Assembly: GCF_019097595.1 (NCBI RefSeq)
Contig: NC_080717.1
Location: 16,309,336 to 16,373,335, forward strand
DNA from: Hemibagrus wyckioides
Taxonomy: Eukaryota; Chordata; Actinopteri; Siluriformes; Bagridae
Direction of reading: 5' to 3'
DNA: 64,000 nt
The translations under genes were made by a program, and so were the position numbers. Below the pieces are notes generated by a model that saw only the letters and a list, made by a program, of their open reading frames with translations, did no database searches and had not been told where the DNA came from. Positions 53,142-64,000 of the stretch are shown here, in pieces; position 1 is the first letter of the stretch, and every line of letters starts with the position of its first letter.

Positions 53142-56100
53142 CAAAAAAACCCCTGCAGTGACCCACATTGGTTGATTAACACATTCTTTGGTGTACAGAG
53201 GTGGGATTTACTATAAACATGCACATGTTGAGGAAGATCCTGGTCATGTGTTAGGTTCCTGCTCCTCCATACATGAGGACTGCAGCTGAAGCCTGAGCGA
53301 ATGTGAGAGCTCCAGTGTTTTGTTGCTTGTTGTTTCTTGTGCTTGAATGCCACTTTGCTCTTATCTGTCCAACTGCTATCCCAGCTGTCTCACTCAGATA
53401 TTTATAACTGCCCGATGCTGGTGGCTTGGCCTCCGCTGTATAGAGAAGGGAAACATCAGCCCTGGTCTGGTCGTCCCTCCACCGGTCTGCATGCTGGTGC
53501 GGCTTAGTGCTCGGGAGTTTGGAATTTGTACTGCTTAATGAGATTTACACCTGGCCTCTTTAAATTCCTGAATAAGGCTCCATAAAATCTGAATAAGTTT
53601 TGAGAATCGCTGTTTAAAAATAGAACACAGGCGTTTAAGTGTCACTGTGATTGAGGGGTTGTTGTTGTTTGGGTGGGGTTTCTTTCGCTCCCCCTGAGAT
53701 GAGACCATACTCGTCAGCGACAAGGTTTCCATATGTCACAAAGCTATTCCTGATATTTGTATTGCATTACACGTTCTTTCACTGGCGTAACTGCATGACA
53801 TACTCTATACAAAATTGGGCTGGTCATTTCACTTCATACCGAATTCCTTCTCACATCTTTTCTTGTTGTTTGTTTGGATATTTGACTCCACGACAATCCC
53901 ATTTTCCCATAGCTTATAATGTAATAACGGGAGTATGTGTGCATGTGCATGTATTTGTTTGAACTGCACAAACAAGTCTGCGTCATGAACGTCACTCTGC
54001 TGCCAAGTAATAGATAATTGGTATTATTTCCAAGCAAGATATTTAGCACAGCTCAGGAGAACAAGAAAAATGGGTTCGGTCGTAAAGCACTGTGTTCTAA
54101 CTGATAAAGGTAGAAATGGAGACAGTAGGCTAGAATAAATAAACCTCTTAGTTTAGTATAAAATGAGATTATCTATTGAAGTTGAAATAGGGGACAGTCT
54201 GTAGCGTTGAATCCTGCTTTAATTCCTGTTTCATTAGATGAAGCAATTCTGCCTTGCTGTTGATTAACTGCCCCCTTGCTTCAGGGCTTCAAGGTATCAT
54301 TAGCTGTAGGCTTGTCCCCTTTAACTTTGTTCTACATGAGCACTGATTAAGGTTCGGATGATATTTTCGCACAGATTGTGTATAAACGAGCATGTCTGTG
54401 AATAATGTGATGGAGTGAGTATGGACACATGGTAGGTAGCTGGTTACATTTTTATGGTAGTCAGGTCTGAAGTTCTGACACTATACCAGCACCAGACCAG
54501 CCTCTAACTAACACAACCACCAGGTTTATAACCCAAAATGTGGTGGCGTTGCTTGATAGGCCAGCTGTTTAAAAAGAAATTCAGCTCTGTATCCTCAGAC
54601 TTTTTTATCTAAGAGAAAACAAGCTGTATTAGCACAATTACTTGTTGCTTTTAGTATGTTTTTCAGGTGTAATCGTGTATTAAGGTTAATCTTGTTGAAA
54701 TTCCCTAAGGCAAGTTCATAGACAACTAGTGTTTGCTAATAGTTGACTCAGCTGTGTGTTTTAACGGGAAAACGTGTTTGTGAACAGTTCTATTAACTAT
54801 CAGCTATGACTCAGTTCTCTTTAAGCCATGGTGCAAGAACATACAAGAGAAATTACGTGCTGGTGAACATGTGTGAGTTTAGTCAGAAGCTGTGCTGCTT
54901 CTCTCCCCCCGACCCACCCCCCTCCCAGTGTGTAACTGACCTCCTTCCCACCATGACTGCCTGTCAGCCCGGCCTGCTGAGCAGTGGTTTACTCGAAGGA
55001 ATAACTGCTGCCAGCACTGCTGTGCTTTTGGCACGGAGACATTTGGCTCCGGGAGGCCTTGCTCTCCTGTTTCCCATACCAGGAAAGAGAGGCATGACCC
55101 ATTTTAGTTTCAATAATAATAACTCTAGAACAACTGTTGGAGTAGTTTTCAGAGAAGAAACTGGTTTGTCTTAGGAATTTTTTGTGGAATTTTCTGTCAG
55201 AATTTAATTCTGGATTATTTTCCTTATAGCTATCTCTTATTTAAATCTGTCCTTGGCTTTGGGACTGTCTATTTACTTCTTTTCGTGTGTGTGTGCATGC
55301 ATTCGTTCGTGCGTTTATGGATACACAGATAAGAGACTGAAAGAGGTTCCAGGGCAAATTTCTCTCATCTCTTCAGTCAAGCACAAAGCTTACCCTCTAT
55401 TACGTCAATCCAAGAGTCAAACCCTGCTCTTCAACACTCACATAACCTGAATGTTTGTCAAACACGGACTTTGTTGAGCACTGCTTACAATGATTACATG
55501 TTTTGACTTAAAGTTTAAAGACCTAATGATTTTAGCCGAGCAGTTTCTGCCTGTTTTCTCTTTGCAGCTGGACACCAGTCTGGCTTTTGTCTCAAAGATT
55601 AAAAACTCCAGACTAGCAGGCCTCTCTCCCTCTCTCCTTCTCTCCCTCTCTCTCTCTCTCGCTGCGGAATATTTTTCTCAGTCTGCCTGCATGCCTCCAG
55701 GACGCGCTGCAGAGTCCTTCTTTGTTCTTTTTTTTCTCCCCCTTCCTCTTTTTTTTGGCTGAGGAGTTATTTAGAGTGCTGCTGGTAGAGTTGTTTGGTA
55801 TTTCTTTCGCCCTTTTTTCAGGAGCCTGAGGAGTTCAGCTGATTTAAGCTATTTAGCCATGGTAGTGTTGTAGATGTCAAGTCTTTTGTCAGTTTACGGT
55901 GTTATATTTAAAGTTCTGCAGTACAGCCTCACTTCAGGGAACTAAATGATAGCTAGTTTTGGGTTGGCTTTTTTTTTCTGTAATGTAAAACACAATGCTA
56001 ATACAGGATGTGGATAAATAACATCTAAAACAAGACAGATTTGCTCTGTTTATCCCTACTTTTACAAGCATGCCAGATGTGCTATATATATTGTCCTTTT

Positions 56101-59100
56101 CTATGTGCAGGTGATGAAGGTGAGCTCTGATAAGGACAGTTCCTCTCCGTTGTGCATGAAGGCTTTGGCCAGCAGGGGGCGCATGGACACAGTATCACAG
56201 CAAATGGCCTCCCATCCTCAGTATTTAGAGAGCTTCCTGCGCACACAGCATTACATCCTTAACATGGATGGCCCTCTGCCCCATCACTACCGCCACTACA
56301 TAGCCATCATGGTAAGAATGCCTTTAGGCGAACTCTTCGCACACATTCATATTGAGAAAGAAAATGCGTCAGCTTTATAAGACAGGGCTGGATAAATCAT
56401 TTGCATGCTATGAGAGGAGATTTGCACATACAAACACAAATAGAAAGATGCAACCAGTAATGCGCAGTATGTGTAGTAGTAGTAGAAAAAGATGGCTGTT
56501 GTCTTCAGTTAAACCCCAAGTCAAGTCACTTTGGCATATTGATATCAACCAATGAAAATGACCTGCACAAATGGAAAACCGGTGTGTGTGTCTTTTAGGC
56601 TGCGGCTCGACATCACTGCAGCTACCTGGTGTCCCTGCACTCGGCTGTGTTCCTGCGGGTGGGAGGAGACCCGGTGTGGCTGCAAGGGCTGGAGTCTGCA
56701 CCACCTCGCCTCCAGCAGCTCGACCACATAAACAAAGTGCTCGCTCACCAGCCCTGGCTCACTGCTCGCTCCCACATTCAGGTACAGTGGGTGGGGTTGG
56801 GGAAGTTCCAATATTAATGCCACTTTGCATTGTGTGTACTGAAAGGGCACAACATGTGTTTTAAAGGTAAATCTCAGTACATTAGAGTGATACGCACATA
56901 ATTAGTTATGCTGTTGTGCACCAAGAAAGCTGAGCTCTCCTCCCGACAGCTCGGTCATGCCGTGGTTGTGCTGATCTGGGTTTGTGTTTGTGTCTGCAGG
57001 CTTTGTTGAAGTCAGGTGAGCAGTGCTGGTCTCTGGCTGAGCTGGTCCAGGCTGTAGTTCTGCTGGCTCACTGCCATGCACTCTGCAGCTTCGTGTTTGG
57101 CTCTGAACAGGACACACAACCCGGCCCGAGAGCGCCACATGGAACGCCCCCAGGCTACTGCCTCTGTGATGCTGCCAATGGCAACGCCACCTTCCCACCT
57201 CGCAGGAGGGTAAGTGCTTAAAGGGCTCATCTCACCCACACACAGCTTTCTGTCATTAACACGGCCCGAGTCTCAGACAGTGAAGCCTAGCCTGTAGGAT
57301 CGTGTTTTGTGAAAACATTTGGTTGGGGATTTCTAAGGTCAGGGTGACGTGTTCAAAATGCCATTTTTAGTTTAGTATAGCACAGGTGCCGACATGTATG
57401 GTTGATAAACCTTTGTGTGTATTTCCGGAAATATTTATATGTCTTGTGATTTTTTCCGTCTTGCTGCGCTGATGTGGGAGCCACCTGAAAACGACGCCGT
57501 TTTGCTTTGAGATAAAGCAGCAGTCAGAGCGAGCACTGGTAATACTGAGCAGGCAAAACAGCCAGTTCACCGAAGGGGAAACGAAGCAGGATGTGAAAGA
57601 CGCATTTCCTTCTGATAGCACGTACTTTCGCTTGCCACTGACTTTATCTAGGTGACTTTGACTATGAATTCATGAAAGACTGAGCCGATAAAAAACCCAA
57701 AAACTTCAGTTCAGTGCAATTTAGAAGCGTTTCTGTTGCTTTGTATATCTACATATTTGAGGGGTTTTGTGGTGGAATTCTGTTTTCCTCTCTGCTAGGA
57801 TTTTTTTGTTGTTGCTGTTAGCGGTGATGCCACCTGTGCTGTAGCTTATTTGCTCTCACACCAGATCAAAAAACCCATCTGCTATTAAAAGGATCCAAAG
57901 TCATGTGAAAGTCTCGTGTGTCTATTTCAGTAAATATTTGTATATTGTGTTGAACATTAGCTAAATTGGTTAAGTATATTTACGAAAATGCTTGTGCAGG
58001 TCTGGAAAGTCTCTATGGAATTTTCTGTGATTCATTTCCACAATTGGAAGAAAGCAGAAATGCTGAAAACACACAAACAAGAAAATTAAGAAAAGCCGTT
58101 GCCTTTTTGTGCTTTCTGTATATAGCATTGCATTTTCTATTTTTAAATATATAGATCATTTCAATAGCATAAAGAAATCGGTAAAACCCAAACCATGCTC
58201 TGGATATCCATAAATAGTGAGCAGAAGATCGTCAGATACCCCCCCCCACACACACACACACACATAAGACTTTATTTATGTGTGTATGGTATTATGGTAG
58301 ATGTGGAGGTTATTGTGTGTAATGGTGGCTTTCCTCTCTTATACAGTCTCTAGACTCCAGCTGTGACCTGGCATGCCTACGAGAAGGAATACACAAGTCA
58401 CAGGAAGAGAAAGAGAGAAAAGGACATGCAGGCCTTCAGTCTTATACCCTCCTGCATATAGGTAAGCTGTGTTCACCTGTTTCACCATCAAACATGCCAG
58501 AGGAACACTCTCACACTCCTGTCTCTGACTCGCACTCCACTCTTCTGCTTCAGACATGGACGAGCAGGAAGAAGAAGAGATGATGTGTTCGACAGACCCC
58601 TCCCGCTTCGTCAAGGACCCTGATTTTGGCTATCAGGAATTCGCCCGGCAGGAAGAAGACCATTTCCAAGTATTGCGGGTGCAGGTGAGGAGCGTGCCAA
58701 TGTATTAGATTATAACATGGCAGCTGCTCAGTCACACTCTGTGCCCTTGGTGGCAATTCTACACTTCGTCTTCCCTGGAGTTAGGCTAAGAGAGACTTTG
58801 TACTCGGTACTCAAAGGTCAACTCGATTGTTTGTCAATTTGGATTTGTTTAACTGATCCAAAATGCAGCTCGGATGTACCAGTGTGGTTATATTAGAGGA
58901 AGGAGAAGCCTGTGGTGTTCGCAGAATTCAGCCTTAAACAGTTCATTCTATTTGTGAATACTGATGTGTGTGTTTGTGTGTAGGACTACTCGTGGGAGGA
59001 CCACGGTTTCTCCTTGGTAAACCGTCTCTACTCGGACATCGGGCATCTGTTAGACGAGCGGTTCCGCAGCGTGGCCTCATTACCGTCCCCTCGCAATCCG

Positions 59101-61288
59101 GACCTCAAGAGAGCCATCTGGAACTACATCCATTGCAGTTATGGAATTAGGTACAATGAATGTGCATTTTTGTTTCGTTTCAGGGCTTAATCACTTGGTT
59201 TTCTTTCTATTTTTATGCTCTTTCACAAGTTCACAATCCTTCACACACAAAAAAAAAAAGACAACTTGCAGCAAGAACATTTTCTTCTGAGACATGAAAC
59301 AGTTCAGCGTTTCCAAACCCCATCACTGCTATAGTATAATTCTGTGCTCAGTAGCAATTTAACAAAAGAACGATAAAATAAAATTTAGCCTTTTAAAGTA
59401 ATTGATACTGATGATACAATAGGAACAATGAGATCAAGCAGGAAAACATGGAGGTTGTGTATCTCACTGTAGTCAGGAATCATAACATGGTGCTTGTATG
59501 TTTCCACAGGTATGATGATTATGATTACGGAGAAGTGAACCAGCTGCTGGAACGCGGACTGAAGCTTTATATTAAGGCTGTGGCCTGCTATCCTGACTCC
59601 ACTAAGAACCTTCTGTGCCCTCTGCCTTTAGTTTCTCTCAAAGCCTCAGAAAAGGTAACCTTGAGAAAATCAGCACTATTTTTTATACCACACTGTTGAT
59701 GAACTCTCAAAATGTTGATTAAATGTAACAGCAGCTCTAATAATAGTGTGGGCTGTTTAATTCAAATGATGTTTTATATTAATGTGCTGAGTATACTGCA
59801 TTATCATTATCATTATCAACTCACTCCCAGGGATTTGACTGGACAGGCTATGTAATCTAAGTCCAATAATAAACAGATCATTGACACGTTTTCCAGCACA
59901 GGAAAATCCTCAGTTTCCTCAGAGCAGAGGACATCCTTTGCTCTTTATAGGTACTTCGTAACACAAAGCTGCATATAGCTCGTGACTAGCTGCATTTTTT
60001 TTTTTTAATACTTTTAATAGCTTTCATTACATAAATGGACAGGAGACTTGTCTTGTGAATGTTCCACAACATTAAATGAAATTTTAAATGGTTAAAAAAA
60101 AAAAAAGCACGACGTGTCAATGTATCATCAAACCATTCTATATAGCAGTGCATTCTGGGAACTGCATTACTGCGGGTTTGGTTAGCTGATAGAGTGCAAC
60201 ACGAATTTAACGTGTTTAGAGATCTTAATCACCAAATTCACATCGGAGCAATTCAAAAACACAAACCTCTTCATTTTAAAAGTGAATTGAAACTGTTGTC
60301 CTGATGAAACCTTGATTCCTGCCCAAACTGATAAATTATAATGATTACAGCTAAAAAGAAAGCCACAATAAGCTCACAGAGCTGCTGACTTTCCATCTAG
60401 ATGCTATACTGATCAGGCATAACATTATGACCACCTGCACCTAATATTGTGTTGGTCCTCCTTTTGCTGCCAAAACAGCCCTGACCCATCATGCGCTGTG
60501 TATTCGGACACCTTTCTGTCAGAACCAGCATTAACTTCTTCAGCAATTTGAGCAACAGTAGCTCGTCTGTTGGATCGGATCACATGGGCCAGCCTTCTCT
60601 CCCCACGTACATCAATGAGCCTTGGCAGCCCATGACCCTGTCACCGTTTCGCCACTGTTCCTTCCTTGGACCACTTTTGATAGATACTGACCACTGCAGA
60701 CCAGGAACACCCCACAAGAGCTGCAGTTTTGTAGATGCTCCGATCCAGTCATCTAGCCATCACAATTAGGCCCTTGTCAAACTCACTCAAATCCTTACGC
60801 TTGTCCATTTTTCCTGCTTCTAACACATCAACTTTGAGGACCAAATGTTCACTTGCTGCCTAATATATCCCACCCACTAACAGGTGCCATGATGAGGAGA
60901 TGATCAGTCTTATTCACTTCAGCTGTTAGTGCTCATAATGTTATGCCTGATCGATGTATGAGCAAAACACCAGAACATAAACCGGTTCATTCTGAACAGT
61001 TTACTTGCATAAACACGTTGATACACTGAAATTTTGCCACATGAAAGTGAACTGAGCCAAAAAGAAGTCCCACGTTTCAGAACAAAGCACAAACCTACTG
61101 AAAAGACCGGTAGTCTGTACTAAACCCAGAATCTGTGAAAGTTAACATTAAATGAAAATTGAATGAAATTGTTAACGTTGTGGATCTGTTTCTCTCAGGT
61201 ACACATCAACCTGCTGGTGATGGAGGCACGGCTGCAGGCAGAGCTGCTCTACGCACTCCGAGCAATCACTCAGTACATGATCGCCTAG
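47493..61288 (+). CDS. Sestrin-family stress protein, possible fourth vertebrate sestrin
   Basis: Sestrins reduce peroxide stress and inhibit mTORC1 by binding GATOR2; SESN1/2 also sense leucine. Exons: 47493-47558 (tentative), 56111-56311, 56599-56781, 57000-57209, 58347-58461, 58554-58684, 58984-59150, 59510-59654, 61199-61288. All phases join; the product is about 435 aa (family 480-490). Seen: [25 protein letters not shown] with the redox Cys, Tyr and His of SESN2 125/127/132; VLAHQPWL; an acidic linker (DEQEEEE); [34 protein letters not shown] with the GATOR2-contact Asp pair; [14 protein letters not shown]. Odd: the leucine lid loop is eight residues shorter, and the stretch before ASEK is unlike other sestrins. 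N-terminal residues resemble SESN1 and the middle SESN3, so no orthologue is assigned. The GPSxFIP motif exon was not found, so the first exon is uncertain. Confidence 0.9.
50265..50284 (+). promoter_or_regulatory. Candidate p53-family response element
   Basis: GGGCATGCCT (perfect RRRCWWGYYY) is followed without a spacer by GTGCATGTTA, which keeps the core C and G and mismatches at two positions: 18 of 20 positions fit. Mammalian sestrins 1 and 2 are p53 targets. Chance occurrence in an 8.5-kb intron cannot be excluded. Confidence 0.35.
51415..51447 (+). repeat. (ATCT)n microsatellite
   Basis: About eight ATCT units in sestrin intron 1. Confidence 0.95.
53090..53138 (+). repeat. (AC)n microsatellite
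   Basis: A long AC run with one CC interruption near 53099. Confidence 0.95.
60409..60956 (-). mobile_element. Internally deleted Tc1-like element, 548-bp MITE (family A)
   Basis: It is flanked by TA and ends in family A inverted repeats (CTGATCAGGCATAACATTAT at the left, reversed at the right). On the minus strand it keeps the N-terminal DNA-binding part of the transposase and lacks the catalytic core. The deletion junction (reverse of 'cagcgcatgatgggtcaggg') is the same as in the copy at 35487. It lies in the last sestrin intron. Confidence 0.9.
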
Positions 61289-64000
61289 GACAGCAAGACA
61301 CATGCAGAGAGACAGCGAGAGAGACGGAGAAAGAGTTGCACAGTCACTTATGGTACAAAAAATAAAAAATAAAAAAGGACCTTACTTGGGGCAATGGGGA
61401 AAGGAAATCCGTGATTAAAAAAAAGACAGAGAGGACTTGTGAAGAGCAATATTTCTTCTTCTCCATCTCTTGTGGGGTTTTGTTGTTGTTATTGTTGTTG
61501 TTGTTGTTTTGTTGTTTGTTCTAAGGTTGCCTAAGTGTGACTTAAGGTACTGCTGTGAAGCGTTTTCAAGGTGACACTTGAAGGCAATAACAATCTTTAT
61601 TTCTCTGTCTCAACCTTTTCTTTTTTTTTTTGTATGTTGTTCCCTTCATTTCTTTTTAAGACCTCAGCTATGTTGTGTGTGTGTGTGTGTGTGCGTGTGT
61701 GTTTGCGTGTGTGTGTGTGCGCGCGTGTGTGTGTTTTCTACTCTTCAGTTTGTATATTGGTTTTTTTTCCTAGATTGTTCATGTGCAATTATCTTTATTC
61801 TTCTTCCTTGTATTGTCGAGGTTCTTTTTGTTTTTTGCCTGTTGCTCCTCTGTTAACTGACAGTCGGGAAAAGGTGAAGAGCGTGTCGATTTCGGTCCTA
61901 GAGTATTGAAGGGTGCAAAAAAAAAAAAAAAAAGACAAAAGCAGATGACTCGAACCTCTCCCGAAATGGAGGGAAGGCAGTGTTTACTGAAGCTGAGACG
62001 AACAGACGAATGTTGACGAAGCTCAGCATGTTTCCTGAATCTTTCATTTGAATTTAAGCTCAGAACAACAAGACAGCAGCCAACATAGGAAAAAAAAAAA
62101 AAGTTATGTGGCTATAACTTTGTTTTAATGGCACTTTTAAGATTTAGATTAAAAAAAAAAAAACCGTTTATGCACAAATTCTACAGAATCTTGGACTGGT
62201 TTATAACAACAGGTTGTGCTTCAGTTGAAATGCCAGTTGTGCTGCTGGTGAAGGATCCAGAGAACACAAAATGGTAGTGATTTTTGTGAATCTGGCAGCA
62301 CTTTTCAACCCAACTGGCTCATTTTTCTTTTCTTTTTTTTTTTTTTTTTTTTTAGGAATTTTACTGCATAAGTTAGCTTATGATGTAGCCTACACTCCAT
62401 CCCCAACTACAACGTTTAGAAGAAAAAAAAAAAAAGAAGCTAATGTTCAATTCGTGGTTTTTAATGTCAGTCTGTTCTGGTCAAATGAAGGACATTATTA
62501 TTATTATTATTATTACTATTTTTCCTGATTTATCTGCAGAACATTTCAGTGAAACTTTGCCATCTGTGATACTTTATATAATGCGAAGAAGGTCAAAGGT
62601 CAGGCCTGCTGTGATGCTTCCTGTAACTGACCTGCACAACTTGTTTCCTTGCACTGGACTATTTTGCACAGAACTGCATAAGTGACCTGCATTGCCTCTG
62701 AGCAGCTGTAACAGTTATTGGAACAAATGACCCGGTGAGGCCTCCGTTCACTGGTACCACGCTGATGCCATACTTACTGCAAATGTTTTGGTTGGGGGGG
62801 AAAGGCCAAGCGTTACTTGCTAGATAAAGCCATGATAGTATTGAATTGGTGCAGAAGTGTTGCTCATGTAGGGTACAGGTGGCAAATGGGCACCAATGGT
62901 TTCTTTCTTTCTTTCTTTTTTTTTTTTTTTTTTTATTTATTTTTAAACATGTTGCATTACTGTGTCACTACGGCTATGTTCAGACAGGGTTTACTCCCCC
63001 CCCCCAATTCTGATTGGTCTTCTACATTTTGACAGGATATTAATTGGAACTAATGTGTTTCTGCATTACATCCTCATGTGAGGAGAAATACTTTAAACAT
63101 AAGCGCCTGTTTAAACATAGCCAGTGATGATTGTTGTTGATGGTTTTTGTTGTGGAAGGGAAGAGGAGGTGGGGCACGATGGCCCACGTCAGTGCTGAAT
63201 CTCATCAGCCTTTTATCTAGTACAGCACTGTGGGACTATTGGGAAATGCCCAGTCACATATCGGAGAAAGAAAAGACGCAAAAAAAAAAAAGGATTCATT
63301 TCATCTAATGCTGAACTTGTCGGATTTAAGAACTTTACGGTGGAGAGTCTCCACTTAATGAGCGTTCAGCAAAGCGCTGGACTGTGTGAAGCAATGGAGA
63401 TTATTAAGCGCAGTGCCTTTAGCTTTAAATCAGTAAGGCAAACGTGGACCGGTGGTGTGGCTGCGACGCTGGAGGGCACGTTTGAAGCTTGTGGATTCAG
63501 GCCTGCTTTGGTAGCACGAGCCAAGCTGGTGTCTTCACCCTGCTTCTTCCTGCTCCTTCCCAAGCGGTCCAACAGAACAGGGACAGTGGTTTACTTCTCA
63601 CTACTGCCCAATCCCTAGCGCTCTCAAGCTGTTCCACGTTTTTTCTGCAGCTCACGTGCTGTCATTTGCCTGCCACCAGCATGTCCGGATCGGTTTCTCC
63701 CTCACTGCAGCCTTGTGTGTGACATCGAATCGCAGCAGTGGACTATCTCCCTATTCGGCTTTCCTTCTGATCCCTGGTGGAAACTGAAAGACTGAGCAAG
63801 TGTGGCTTTCGCCAAGTTGTTTAATATTTACCACGTAAATGTAGAGATGTTTAAAAAAAAGAACACAAAAAAAAAAAGTCAAAACATGGAAAATTAAGCA
63901 AGAAAACAAACTTTTTTTCCCCCTGAAATAAGAACTTATTTTTTCTATAAAGATATGCTATACCACTTGTGTCTGTGTGTTTTTCTTTCCTGATTTCTAA
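61289..64000 (+). other. Sestrin 3' UTR, runs to the window end
   Basis: After the TAG at 61286-61288 there is no other gene. An early AATAAA lies at 61361-61372. The region has a TG microsatellite (61672-61734), many A and T runs, and a (TTA)n run at 62496-62512. No clear later polyadenylation signal was seen, so the end of the transcript is uncertain. Confidence 0.6.
61672..61734 (+). repeat. (TG)n microsatellite with GC interruptions
   Basis: TG units interrupted by GCGT steps in the sestrin 3' UTR. Confidence 0.9.

Larger units (their letters stand above)
47559..56110 (+). other. Sestrin intron 1
   Basis: An 8.5-kb intron without a convincing further exon. It holds (TG)n at 49378-49400, (ATCT)n at 51415-51447, (AC)n at 53090-53138 and several T-rich runs. 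Frames at 49445-49645 and 54806-55174 are unlike any family I know. A GC-richer block at 51080-51260 might be regulatory. A p53-like site lies at 50265. Confidence 0.55.

Noticed and set aside
54806..55174. 122-aa frame in sestrin intron 1
   Set aside because: The acceptor-like tract at 54900-54925 is suggestive, but the translation has no similarity to sestrins or to another family I know.
56545..57239. Long minus-strand frames opposite sestrin exons
   Set aside because: They are shadows of GC-rich coding exons read on the other strand.
61571..61909. 112-aa frame in the sestrin 3' UTR
   Set aside because: It is low complexity over T runs and a TG repeat.

Overview
The window is vertebrate nuclear DNA, almost certainly from a ray-finned (teleost) fish. 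Every confident gene is split by GT-AG introns, the proteins match vertebrate families, and the introns carry fish-typical Tc1/mariner elements, V-SINE-like SINEs and dinucleotide arrays. Several Tc1-type repeats resemble those common in catfish and their relatives, but the species cannot be fixed from sequence alone. There is no sign of prokaryotic operons, CRISPR arrays or viral genes.

Layout, all confident genes on the + strand: (1) the 3' end of a muscleblind-like splicing regulator (mbnl3; exons 904-998 and 3886-4028, then a 6.4-kb 3' UTR with a polyadenylation signal at 10464); (2) rap2c, a Ras-family GTPase (CDS 12683-13441, two coding exons, probable spliced 3' UTR ending near 17085); (3) alg13, short glycosyltransferase form (19218-24800, four exons), behind a CpG-containing promoter with inverted NRF1-like arms; (4) il2rg, the cytokine receptor common gamma chain (25207-28974, eight exons); (5) the orthologue of human CXorf65 (33388-37728, five exons); (6) a 9-kb interval with no gene I can support; (7) a sestrin gene (47493-61288, nine exons, 3' UTR to the window end).

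The genes do not form one pathway. They form a conserved block: mbnl3-rap2c are neighbours at human Xq26, il2rg-CXorf65 are neighbours at human Xq13, and alg13 is at Xq23. Human X has no sestrin, so this sestrin is a candidate for a fourth vertebrate sestrin lost in mammals. It keeps the redox centre and the GATOR2-binding Asp-Asp pair, but the leucine-binding pocket is dismantled: the lid loop is deleted, the Arg is Lys and the pocket Trp is Leu. I consider this the most interesting signal in the window.

The mobile-element layer is rich. One Tc1-like family (A) has a 1.2-kb copy, a 3'-truncated copy and two internally deleted copies (35487-36007 and 60409-60956) that share the same deletion junction. 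A second Tc1-like family (B) is interrupted by family A and by a LINE inside the CXorf65 intron. There is also a 356-bp Tigger/pogo-like MITE, two SINEs with visible target-site duplications, a 5'-truncated LINE with a reverse transcriptase fragment, and many microsatellites.
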